64,000 nucleotides of DNA from Rhexocercosporidium sp. MPI-PUGE-AT-0058 (Eukaryota; Ascomycota; Leotiomycetes; Helotiales). Below the pieces are notes generated by a model. That model did no database searches and was not told the origin of the DNA. It worked only from the letters and a program-made list of their open reading frames with translations. Both the position numbers and the translations under genes were made by a program. Location of the stretch: positions 620,001 to 684,000 of the forward strand of contig JAGTJL010000001.1 of NCBI GenBank assembly GCA_020746875.1, given 5' to 3'. This document shows positions 35,316 through 46,870 of the stretch, piece after piece; position 1 is the stretch's first letter; the number at the start of each line of letters is the position of its first letter.

Positions 35316-36826
35316 TTATAATTAATCTTTACTTAATATTAACGCATTTTATACTCGCGTGCTTGCCTACTTACTTGTTTTTTTCTTTTGTTTTTTAATC
35401 TTTTACCTTTTTTAATAAATTCTCCTTAATTATTAGCTATGCTTTTTAAAGCTTTTAAAGCAGCGATTGCGCGTATTAATAATCAAATCGCAACTCGTTA
35501 AATAAGTTTTTTTTTAATTTAATTTCTTAATTTTATTTTTAAGTAATTTTAATATTATTAAATTAATTGCTAATAATTATATTATAGGATTTTAAAGATA
35601 AGTTTAATAATTAAAAAGTATTTAATAATAAGCTTATTAATAAGCTTCTTAATAATCCTTTTCTTATTTATTCGGTCGTTAAAATAAATTCTAAAAATAA
35701 TTAGTAATATTTTTCTTTACGTAAAGATGAAATTGCGCTTATTAATAATTTTAATAATAAGCTAATTCTCTTTCGATCTTCTTATATTAAGCTAAGCTCG
35801 CTATTTAAGAAGACTCTCACACGTTCTTTTAATATTTTATTATTATTAATTATATTAAATAAAAGCGTTATTATATTAAATAAAAATAGCTTTTAATATA
35901 TTCCTTTTACTTCGCGCGTTTCGCGTCTTAATTCGATTCTTTTTCTTGCCTTTCTTCTTACTTTTAAGACTCGCATTCGTTTTTTATTAATTTTAAAAAA
36001 GCGCAAATCGTCTCGCATTTTATTTAAATCTCGCTCTCTTGTTAAGCGCGCTTAAAGTATATATATACTATTTTAAAGCTTACTTTTTTTAATAATTTAT
36101 TTTATTTATATTAATTAAAATCTAAAAAAGGAGTTTACGGATTTTTATTTATTATATATTCGCGTTGCTATTCGTAGCCGTAGTAATCGTAAATACTACT
36201 TTGCTAATATTTTCGTTATTAAAAGTCGATATTATAATTATACTTCCGGTCATAAGTGCGATTCTGTTATAGAAGATATATTTAAGTATAATAAAAGATT
36301 AATTATAATTATAAACTTTAATAATAAAAAGGTATAATAATTATATTATAATTAATTAAGTATTTTATTAACCGATTTATAAAGTATTAAGAAATACAGA
36401 ATTACTTTAAAAGCTTTAATAAAAGACTTAGCAAGTAATAATAAATTTAATAAAGATATAAAGTTAAATCTTCCGGTACGCTTTTAAAAGCTAGGTTTAA
36501 AGCGTAATAAAAAGGATAATTTTAATAATAATATTAATATTAATACGGGATTTTTAATAGAATTTAGTAATCTTATATAAGGTTTAGAGAAGTTCGCGAA
36601 AATCTTAAAAACGATAATTACTCGTTAATTTAAGCTTAAGTGGATTTTTACGCTTTTAATGGATTATTTATAAGCTCGGACTGGATTTAAACGGACTTTG
36701 CTTAAGCTCGGGCCGGATTTAAATAATCTTTACTTAAGCTTAAGTTAAATTTAAGTAGACTTTGCTTAAGCTCGAGCTGGATTTCGCGTTTACGTTTAGC
36801 GTTTTTAAAGCGCGAATATTCAAAAT
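35316..36826 (+). pseudogene. Antisense reading frame in the tail of Copia B
   Basis: Plus-strand counterpart of the antisense frame in A and C. Near 35410-35490 it reads NSPQLLAMLFKAFKAA-like (with a TAA where Gln is expected), and the downstream blocks keep the order seen in C. Interrupted by stops. Confidence 0.5.
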
Positions 36827-38228
36827 ATTAAATTAAAAAAGTTTTATAAATAAAAGATTATATAAAGATATTCTTAATATATTTTTAATAAATATATTTA
36901 AAGCTTTTTAATTTAAAATCGGTAATTATTAAAGTTTAAAAGTGCTTTAAAAAGCTCGAATTTCTGGCAAGACAGATTCTTTATAAGCTTATTAATAAGT
37001 ATATTAATAATTAAAAGATATATTACTTTAAATAATTTACGAATATACTCTTACTTAAGTTATATATTTTAGATATTTATATAATAAAGCTTAATAATAA
37101 TCTTTTTAATATTATTTATAATTAATTTAATCGTTTATTAATTATTATAAAAGATTTCCTAAGTCTTATTAATATTAAAAGCTAAATTCTAAAAGAATTA
37201 TTAAAAAACTATAGTTTTTTTTTTAATATGCTTTAATATTAATAATTTCGCTTTAATAATCAATGTAGTAATCGTAGATTATTATAATACTTTTTAAATT
37301 ATTAGCTTATTAAATAATAAAATTATATAATCTTAAGATAACTTCCGAGTTTCGATATTATTTGTGAAAAATATATTTAAAATAATATAAAGCGTTCTCT
37401 TTTAATTACTTTTATATATAATATTTAAAAAGCGCGTATTAAATAAATAATAAATAAGCTAATATATAATTATAAAATGCTTTAAATTAGGATTTGTCGC
37501 GAATTATAAGAATTAAGCGATTATAAAAGCTACGTTTAATCTTATAACGATTACTATATATAATACCGACTTAATTCTTTCTTAATAAGCTTTAATATAT
37601 TTTTTTAAAGCTTATCTTTTATACTTAATAAAATCGATTTAAGAGAGCGATATTGTAAGATATCTTTTATTAACTTACTCAAACTTTCGAATAATCTTCT
37701 TAATATATTAATTATAAATTAAGGAAATAATCTTATGCTTTTTATTACGCATTATCTTAATTCTTAAGAATTATTTAATATCTTTAAAATTATATATATT
37801 ATACGCTTAATTTAATCGCTTAATAAAATCCTATCTAAGCTTTAAGTCGTCTCGGTAATAAAACACTTAAATATTATTTATATAAAAGAAAATAAAAATT
37901 TTATAAATAAGATCTGTAAATATATACGGTTCCTTTAAGTATAAAATTAACTTTAAATTTATTAACGTTTTATTAATATACTTATATTATAAATATAAAG
38001 AGTTACGTATCCCGTAAAAAGCGCGATTAACTCGTAATATATATTTAAGCTTATTAAAACCTAAAGGGAATTTATAATATACGGTTTCGCCGTTTATATC
38101 CTGAAAAGCGTTAATAAACGTATTAATTACGTCGAAGTACTTGATTTCTAAATTAAAATAAGCTACGAGCGCTATAGTAATTTAAAAGGATTTAATTAAG
38201 AGTATATTAGCGTATATAAAAATAATTA

Positions 38229-38417
38229 TATCGCGCCTTAGCGCAGTCTACTGGTCATATATATGCTTTCGTAAGCATTTACGTATATATATACTCGGGT
38301 TACAGTCTTTTTTTGCAGAGGGTAACGCTTACTTTAATATATTTTTTAAACTTTTGCTCTTTACGTTAATCGTAGAGCTCTTAAATTACGAAAAGTTTGC
38401 TTTACTTTTATATAATA
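38229..38417 (+). repeat. 5' LTR of Copia C
   Basis: 189 bp; the AATTA duplication precedes it. Confidence 0.9.
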
Positions 38418-38639
38418 ATTAAGAGCTATATTTGTCTTTACAAACTACTTTTAGTATATATAGATTTCGAGCTTTAATTAAGCTTATTCAATTTTAATTT
38501 TACGATCTTCGTTTCTTTTTCTTACGCTTAAACTCTAATATACTTCTTAGCGTAATTATTAAGATATTATCGTACGACAGTCCTAACGGTCTTAACGCAA
38601 ATATTATATACTTAAAGCCTGAAGACTTCTTATTATAAA

Positions 38640-41600
38640 TGAATTATTTAATTCTTAGCGCTTAAATGCTCGGACTCTGGCTTTTCGTTAACTTAAATGC
38701 TCTTAATATAGAAATATTAGCTGAAATTATTAATAAAAATCTACGGACCGCCGAGCAAATCGCTTAATAAAAGAATAATCTCGCTGAATTAAATTATATA
38801 ATAAAGACGAACGAGTATAACGAACAATTCCAGAAATGGGCGCTCGATCGTCACGTAATAATTGCGTCTTCCTCGGACTAAATAATTGCAAGCTTTAACG
38901 CTTTTATTACTCCTTTTCTTACTCGACCGCACGAGCTTATTAAAATAACCGCAGAATCTTATTAAAAGGAAGCCGAAGCCGAAGTTAAAGCGTATATTAT
39001 AAAGTGCGTAATATAATAATCACGAATTATAATATACCTTAAGCTTTACGAATAAATTAAGAAAACTATAAGCCGTTAATTCTTTAATATAACGGCTGTA
39101 TAGCTCGTCGCTAAGAAAAGAGCTAATATTTAAGCACTAGTTCGCACGCTCAAAACAGTTTTATATTAAACGGATATAACGATTTAGATAATAACTCGCT
39201 AAGATTACTTGTAATCCCTGAATATAAAGAACGTCCGAAACCCGAAAGTTTAAATTATATAATATTAAAAGCTAATCCGTAAAGGGAACTTATATCGTAT
39301 GCCGGAAGTGCTCGGCACTTTTAATATTAACCTTTTCCTAATCGCAGCTAATAACTTTAATAGCTTATAAATTCAAAAATACTTTCTTAAAATTAAAAAA
39401 GCTAACGAGCTCGGGATACCTTTTAAATACTTATTAAAATAGCTCGTACGGCTGTTTTATTCTAATTAAGCCGATCGCCAATATTAATAGCTTATCGGTG
39501 GAAAATCAGGATATAATTATTTTTCTATTCTTAGTTCACGCTCTAATAATAATAAGATACCCGATTCGGAAGCTTCTGATTCATATAATTAAAAATCAAA
39601 CCGATTTAAGATAAAAGGAAAACTTATAAAGAAGGTATATTTATACTTAAAGAACAAAACTTATTATTAGTCTCTTTTAAATTATACTTATTTTTAAATA
39701 GCAGTTTATAAAAAAATATTTATTAAATATCAGAATAAAATAGCTCGTTTAAATCCAAAAATAAATAATTAATATTATAATAAGATCCGGCAGCGATTTG
39801 CTACGTTATAATAAAAAGCTCTTCGCGAGCAAATAAGCTCAGATAAGCTTTTCTTTTAATTAATAAAAGATCTCTTAGCGAAACTAAATAAGCAAGGATT
39901 TAATAAATCAAATAAAAGAAAATTTACTTTTCCCGGAAACTTATTAAATAAAAAAGGAATAAGCGGGACTTACGCGTATCCGGTGCTCTTGCTTAATTTA
40001 ACCGAGCATTTAACTACGAGTATATACTTCTTTTAGAATTCATTTTATCTTTTATTAGATTTTACTTTATTAAATAATTATAAAGCGATTAATTTAATTA
40101 ACGATCGTTTAATATTACTAAAAAGATCTTTTATAAAATCTACTTCTGAGGATTTAATTAAATATAAGAGCTCTTAATTGCTTATTATTAGGCGCGGAAC
40201 TCGAGTTATAAAAGAAATACTTAAGGGTCCGAATAGAGAATTATTTAATCTCACGCTTTATAATATCGTAATTATAGAAAACTTTTATATTAATATTATT
40301 TCTGAAGCTCGTCTTTATAAGACCGGTCTTTAATTCTATAATATAAATTACACTTTGAAATAAAACGAAGAAGGCTTACTAATTAGTGAATATTATATAA
40401 TATAATAACTAGAACGTAAATAGAACTTCATTTTCTTTAAATATAAGCTACGTTTAATTTACTCTTTAAGCATTTGTAATATATTCTTAAGCGCTGTAGG
40501 AACTGTAATATTTCTAACGCTCTCTAGAAGAATAAATAAATTATATAAATTATCTAGAGATTATAAGCACTTTAAAACAGACTCGGAACGTGTTTAGCAT
40601 CTGCGAGCAGGCTATTTAAGCTCGGATATTTTAAGGAAATTAATAAATACGGCGAGAAATATCAAGATTATTAAAGTAATAAGAAGAATTAAATATAAAT
40701 AATATACTTTAACTTATGTTACTTAAGTAATCTTTAAACGTTTACCGAAAAGGAAATCCTTTAGATTATTTTAAAGAGTTACTTAAGATTTGTTTAATTA
40801 TCCGAAATACTAAAGTAATTACTCTTAGCTCCTCGTGCTCAAATACGAGTATAATAGCTTGCTTATTAATTATGTATTACAAATAAAGAAGCATAATAAA
40901 ATATTTTAATATATTAAGAGCTTTAAAGCTTAAGTTCGAAAGCAGTTTAAATTCTTAATATACAAATTTAAATATAATTAAAAGAAAGCAGTTATTGCAA
41001 TTCGAAGATTCACGAGATATGAAAGATAAGCTGATAAGCTCGGAATTAACCTCGAGCTCTTATTAACAGCAACTTATAAGTTAAATAGTAGAGCCGAACA
41101 AGCTAATTAAGAAATAATTAATAAAAGCATTAAGATAAGACTATTAGCTAATCTCTCTATAGATTTAAGTATTAAATATACACTCGCAGGGATTTATCTG
41201 TATAATAAAAGCTTAAGGCGATTAAATAACTAGCTATTACTTATTAAAATTAACGATAAGTAGTTTCGGAATTATTTTCGATAATATAACTTAACGCTTA
41301 TTGCAAGACTTATTATAAATTTCAGATTAAATTAAAATAATATTTATATATATAATTATAAAGCGTACTTATTAATAATAAAAAGAGCTAAAAGATAAAA
41401 TAAGAGAGCGTTCAAAATAATTACGTGTGCGTATATCGGATATTTTATAGGTTTTTACGCTTCTAATATTTATAAGATCTAAGTACTACGTCTTAATAGA
41501 ATAATTATTACGCGCAACGTGCGCTTTAACGAAAATAGCTTTTATATTATTTTAAGTAAAAAAGCAAAGATTACGATTTAAGAAGTTAAGTTTATTTGCG

Positions 41601-44130
41601 ATCTTATCGAAGAGGATAAGTCTATCGTAAATTAGGCTGAAATTATTAAAAATATTACTGAAAATATGATTATCGAGGAAAATAATACGAATCTCTTAAG
41701 CGAAGACTTATTTTAATTATATATTAAACGAATTTAAAGATTAGTTAAAAACTTTAAGAATCAGAACTTAAGAATAAAAGAGTATATTAATAACTCGAGT
41801 ATAATAAATGGACTTCTAACTCCGGAATATACTCTTGCTCTAGAAGGCCTTCTTAAATAAAGTAAAGAATTAAGAAAGAATACGTTAGACCGAGAGTTTA
41901 TTCCAGGCATAAAATATAACTCAGAGGCATTCGACTCGCGTAAAAGCATGTAACTTATTAATCGAGATTCGAACGTATTACAAGATCAAGCGCGGGATCC
42001 GTCTCGATTATCACGCATCGAGATTTAAATACCGTCGAGACCTCGATTATAAGAGAAGTCTCCGGTAATAATTTTAATACCGTATTTTTAAATTAAAGTA
42101 TAAAGTACTCGGATAACAGAAGCAGGATAAGCGAGAGTAATACGCTCTTAGATTATAGCGAAAGAAGCTCAGTCAGAATTAAATATATTTATTAAAAGCT
42201 CAGTAAAAGTAAAGAAATTAGCTAAAAGTAAAAGAAAAAGAAAAAGATTACAAAAGAATTAAAGTAATAAAATATTTATAATACTTATAATTATCTTTAA
42301 ATAAACACGCTTCGATAAAGGCAACTTTAAGCTCGGGAGTAAGCTTGATCTCGGGAGTAATTAAATCCTCGATTAATATAATAATCTTCGGTCTGAAGTC
42401 GATTAGATATTTTAAGAGCTTATGCCTAATTAATATATATTACTAAAAGAATAAGATAATCTTCGAGATTTAACGAAGATTATATATTATATGATTGTAA
42501 TAATAATGCAATCGAGCTGTTAATTATTAAAAAGGAAGATCTTATTTCTAAAAATCAAAGTTTAAGATCTTTTACTTGAATTAAAATAATAAAGCGATCT
42601 TAAGAATTACTTAATAAAAGAATAATTTAAAGAAAATGCGAGCTTAAAGATAAGGATAATAAATAAACAAAATTGCTAAACTTTAAAATTATTTAATTTA
42701 AGTATTATATTAATACTTGTCCCGCTTATATAAGTTTTCAAATATAAGCTCGATCTAGAAGGATATATTTTAAAATACAAATCCCGAATTATTATACGAG
42801 GCGATTTTTAAAGTAAATCAACGATCGTCTCTATATACGCTAATACGCTCTTAATTAAATCCTTCCGAATCGCTATAGCGCTCGCAGCTTATTTTAACTT
42901 AGAAGTCAAGTGCTTCGACGTAATTAACGCGTTTATTAACGCTCTTCAAGATATAAATAATAAAACCGTATATTACAGATTCCTTTTAAGTTTTAATAAG
43001 CTTAGATATATACTACGAGTTGATCGCGTTCTTTACGAGATACGTGATTCTTTGTACTTATAATATAAGTATATTAATAAAACGTTAATAGATTTAAGGC
43101 TGATTTTATACTCGGAGGAATTGTATATATTTATAAACCTTGCTTATAAAATCCTTATTCTTTTTTACGTAAATAATATTCAAGTGCTTTATTACCGAGA
43201 CGACTTAAAACTCGGATAGGATTTCATTAAGCGACTGAATTAAGCGTACAATATATATAATCTTAGAGATATTAAACAATTCCTAGGGATTAAGATAATA
43301 CGCGATAGAAAGCGCAAGACTATCTTTCTAGTTTATAGCTAATATATTAAGAAGATCATTCGAAAGTTTAAGCAAGCTAATAAAAAGTATTTTATAATAC
43401 CGCTTTCTTAAATCGATTTTATTAAATATAAGGAATAAGCTTTAAAGAAATATATTAAAGTTTATTAAGAAAGAGTTAGATCGGTATTATATATAACGAT
43501 CGTTATAAGACCAGACGTAGTTTTTGCGATCGTTTAACTCTTACAATTCGCGATAAATCTTAGTCCAGAGTATTTCATAATTATATATTAGCTTATTCGC
43601 TATTTATTTAATACGCGCTTTTTAAGTATTATATACGGAAGTAATTAAGAAAAAGCGCTTTATATTATTTCAGATATATTTTTCGTAAATAACGTCGAAA
43701 CTCAGAAGTTATCTTAAAGTTATATAATTTTATTATTCGGCGGGCTAATAATCTGGAAAGTATTAAGGCAATTTACGATTACTACGTCGATTACTGAAGC
43801 GGAATTACTAATATTAAAGTATACCGGAAAAGAAGTTATAACTTTTTAACGATTCTTTCGGAACTTAGCTTTTAATATCAGTAAGACTTAAGAGATCTTC
43901 TGTAATAATTAATAAACGATCAGATTAATTATAAATAATATTAAGAGGATTATTATTAAGCTTCGTTATATGAATATTTAAAATATATAACTTAAGTAAG
44001 AATATACTTATAGATTATTTAAAGTAATATATCTTCTAATCGTTAATATACTTACTAATAAGCTTACGAAGAATCTGTCTCGCTAGAAATTCGAGCGTTT
44101 TAAAGCACTTTTAAACTTTAATAATTACTA
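38640..44130 (+). pseudogene. Copia C gag-pol relic
   Basis: Read in frame through RIP stops. Gag: RTAEQIA, FQKWALDRHVIIASSSD, FNAFITPFLTRPHELIKIT. Integrase end: NSRAEQAN, LAGIYLYNKSLRRLNN, and IGYFIGFYASNIYKI (family GYVASNIYRIWIP). Reverse transcriptase: FRIAIALAAYFNLEVKCFDV, YINKTLIDL, then ILILFYVNNIQVLYYRDD at about 43150-43200, where the catalytic YVDD is now YVNN (two Asp to Asn, G-to-A). FLGIKIIRDRKRKTIFLVY follows. RNase H: ITTSITEAELLILKYTGKE at about 43775-43830 (family TTSTTEAELLAL) and TNKLTKNLSR-like near 44060. Order gag-PR-IN-RT-RH makes it Copia. Many Gln and Trp codons are stops. Not functional. Confidence 0.88.
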
Positions 44131-44229
44131 ATTTTAAGTTAAAGAGTTTTAAATATATTTATTAAAAGTATATTAAGAATATCTTTATACGATCTTTTAT
44201 TTATAAAACTTTTTTAATTTAATATTTTA

Positions 44230-45700
44230 AATATTCGCGCTCTAGAAACGCCGAACGTAAACGCGAAATCCAGCCCGAGCTCAGGCAAAGATCATTTAAA
44301 TCCGGCCCGAGCTCAAGTAAAGTCCGTATAAATCCAGTCCGAGCTTACAAATAATCCACTAAAAGCGCAAAAAGAATCTACTTAAGCCTAGATTAATAAG
44401 TAGCTATCGTCTTCAAGACTTTCGCGAACTTCTTTAAACTCTGTATAAAATTATTAAACTCCGCCAAAGATCTTATATTAATATTAATATTATTATTAAA
44501 GTTATCTTTCTTATTACGCTTTAAACCTGGCTTTTAAGAGCGTACCGGAAGATCTAACTCTATATTCTTATTAAACTCCTTATTACTCGCTAAGTCTTTT
44601 ATTAAAGCTTTTAAAATAATTCTGTATTTCTTAATACTTTATAAATTAATTAATAAAATGCTCGATTAATTATAATACGATTATTATACTTTTCTATTAT
44701 TAGAATTTATAATTATAATTAATCTTCTGCTATACTTGAGTATATCTCCCGTAGCGAAATCGCACTTATAACTAGAAGTACAATTATAATATCGACTTCC
44801 AGCAGCAAGAGTATTAGCGAAGCAGTATTCACGATTATTACGGCCACGAATAGTAGCGCGAATATATAATAAATAAGGATCCGCAAACTCCTTTCTTAGA
44901 TTTTAATTAATATAAATAAAATAAGTTATTAATAAGAAGTAAGCTTTGAAATAATATATATATACCTCGAGCGCGCTTAATAAGAGAGCGAGGCTTAAAT
45001 GGAGTGCGAGACGATTTGCGCTTCTTTAAAGTTAATAAAGAACAAATGCGAGTCTCAAAAGCAGAAGGAAAGGCAAAAAAAGGAGTCGAATTAAGACGCG
45101 AAACGCGCGAAGCAAAAGAGATATATTAAAAGCTATCTTCATTTAATATAATAACGCTTTTACTTAATATAACTAATAATAATAAAGCATCAGAAGAACG
45201 CGTAAGAATCTTCTTAAATAACGAGTTTAGCTTAGTACGAGAAGATCGAGGAAGAATTAGCTTATTATTAGAGTTATTAATAAGCGTATTCTTATCTTCG
45301 TGCGAAGAAAAATACTATAAATCATCTTCAGGATCTATTCTGACGACCGAATAAGTAAGAGGAGGATTATTAGTAAGATTATTAACTAGCTTATCACTAG
45401 ATACTTCTTAGTTATCGAACTTATCTTCAAAATCTTATAATATAATTATCAGCGATTAGTTTAACGATGCCAAAATCATTTAAAAATAAAATTAAGAAAT
45501 TAAACTGAAGAACTTACTTAACGAGCTGCGATCTGATTATTAATACGCGCAGTCGCTGCTTTAGAAGCTTTAAGAAGTATAGCTAATAATTAAAGAGAAT
45601 TTATTAAAAGAAATAAAAGATCAGAAAACAGAAGAAAGAAATAAACAAGCAAGCAAGTACGCGAGTATAAAGTACGTTAATATTAAGTAAAAGTTAATTA
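44230..45700 (-). pseudogene. Antisense protein-like frame in the 3' tail of Copia C, unrecognised
   Basis: Lies between RNase H and the 3' LTR on the strand opposite to gag-pol. Part 1 (about 45640-44930): LLKASKAATARINNQIAAR, a possible GTAAGT donor, then LIADNYIIRFEDKFDN, NNPPLTYSVVRIDPEDDL, SRTKLNSLFKKILTRSSDAL, FASRVSRLNSTPFFAFPS, LLTLKKRKSSRTPFKPRSL. Part 2 (about 44885-44230): ADPYLLYIRATIRGRNNREY, CFANTLAAGSRYYNCTSSYK, CDFATGDILKYSRRL, ILKALIKDLASNKEFNKNI, SLAEFNNFIQSLKKFAKVL. Stops within it fall at positions where single C-to-T or G-to-A changes would explain them. The length (roughly 400 codons in two or three exons), mixed composition and conservation of order in copies A and B argue for an ancestral antisense gene. 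I do not know the family; spurious antisense openness is the alternative. Confidence 0.5.
44262..44370. repeat. Imperfect tandem repeat in Copia C
   Basis: Three units of the form AAATCCRGYCCGAGCTC with AGTAAAGTCCGT-like spacers. It overlaps the C-terminal codons of the antisense frame and is shared with copies A and B. Confidence 0.75.
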
Positions 45701-45831
45701 TAATAATATAAAAGTCGATATATATATATCTTTAAAAGTAATCGTAATCGCGCTATTATAGAACGGGACGCTTAAACTAATAATAAACCCATTAACCCGG
45801 GAGGCGGCGCATTATATAAGCTAATAAGAAG

Positions 45832-46147
45832 TGTTAGATTTCACTTCGGTAACTCATGCCGATTCTACCCTAGAATAGCCGAAGGAATTTCCACTGCTTA
45901 CGCGGCCTGGAAATTACCTTCGTATTCCGGGAAATTACGCTCGTATTCAATTACGTAGCTCGTATAAGCTACGTAACTAATTACGTAGTCGTAGAAGCTT
46001 CTAGAGAAGCTATTATTTTGTATATAACTACCGAAGAGCTCTTCTAGCTCTTTAAGCAAGCAAGCAAGCAAAGCAATTCTCTCTCTTTGATCACGTGTCC
46101 TCACCTACTGCGCTTCCTCATTCCTGATTGGCTCGCCTATTCTCACA
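45832..46147. mobile_element. Solo LTR H (316 bp) inside Copia C
   Basis: Begins TGTTAGATTTCACTTCGG and ends CTATTCTCACA, with the 5-bp duplication AGAAG at 45827-45831 and 46148-46152. Copies A and B lack it at the matching place (GCTAATAAAAG...CTGGCATAT). Its base composition is normal, unlike the DNA around it: no sign of RIP, in keeping with its short length or recent arrival. Left behind by recombination between the LTRs of a Copia- or Gypsy-type element that is not otherwise seen here. Confidence 0.88.
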
Positions 46148-46681
46148 AGAAGCTGGCATATACCGTTACGGCTTCCTGTTATATATAATAATTACTTTAG
46201 AAGGACTAAATTTACTAATTATAACTCAGTAATTTAATAATCAAACGAGACGGCACGAGATTTTAGCTGCAGACCGAACCTTACTTCAGCTTTACTTTTA
46301 AAATCTGCGATTTGCACGCGTTAAATACAATAATTAAAATCTTATTTACTTAATTATTATAACTTAATTATATCTTTAAATCTTATTTATTTAATTATAT
46401 ATAATTTGAATACGTATTTGTATTCTTATTTATTACTGATATTAATTGCCTAGCAGACTACTTATATTAATATATAAAGTCCTCGTATATTATATTTTTA
46501 AAACGCGTATTAATATTTTTATTTATTATAATATCCTAAGAGTATTGATTTGCTACTCGGCGCTATACTTTTATTAAGAACTAATATATATACTCGGGGA
46601 GCTTATATTATATCTCTTGACTACTTATGCGCTTTTAAATAGCAAAGCTTATTTATATAACGGAGCCTTATTATAAAAGTA

Positions 46682-46870
46682 TATCGCGCCTTAGCGCAAT
46701 CTATTAGTTATATATATGCTCTCGTAAGCACTTACGTATATATATACTCGGGTCACAGTCTTTTCTTACAGAAGATAACGCTTATTTCAATATATTTTTT
46801 GAACCCTTGCTCTTTACGTTAATCGTAGAGCTCTTGAACTACGAAAAGCTTGCTCTACTTCTGTATAATA
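46682..46870 (+). repeat. 3' LTR of Copia C
   Basis: 189 bp; TATCGCGCC to CTTCTGTATAATA, followed by the AATTA duplication. Confidence 0.9.

Larger units (their letters stand above)
38229..46870 (+). mobile_element. Copia element C, third copy of the A/B family, nested in B
   Basis: LTRs of 189 bp at 38229-38417 and 46682-46870, starting TATCGCGCC (TGTCGCGCC before RIP) and ending in TATAATA (CCGACA). Duplication AATTA at 38224-38228 and 46871-46875. Plus coding sense, opposite to its host B. It is 8,642 bp including solo LTR H, 8,321 bp without H and its duplication. Least decayed of the three, so domains can be followed: gag about 38.65-39.6 kb, integrase about 40.7-41.55 kb, reverse transcriptase about 42.8-43.5 kb, RNase H about 43.7-44.13 kb, then a long non-pol tail. 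Confidence 0.92.

Noticed and set aside
41761..41949. 62-codon minus-strand frame
   Set aside because: Antisense to the Copia C pol region between integrase and reverse transcriptase; not in the tail where the shared antisense frame lies.
45898..46104. 68-codon minus-strand frame in Copia C
   Set aside because: It lies wholly within solo LTR H and has no protein-like motif.
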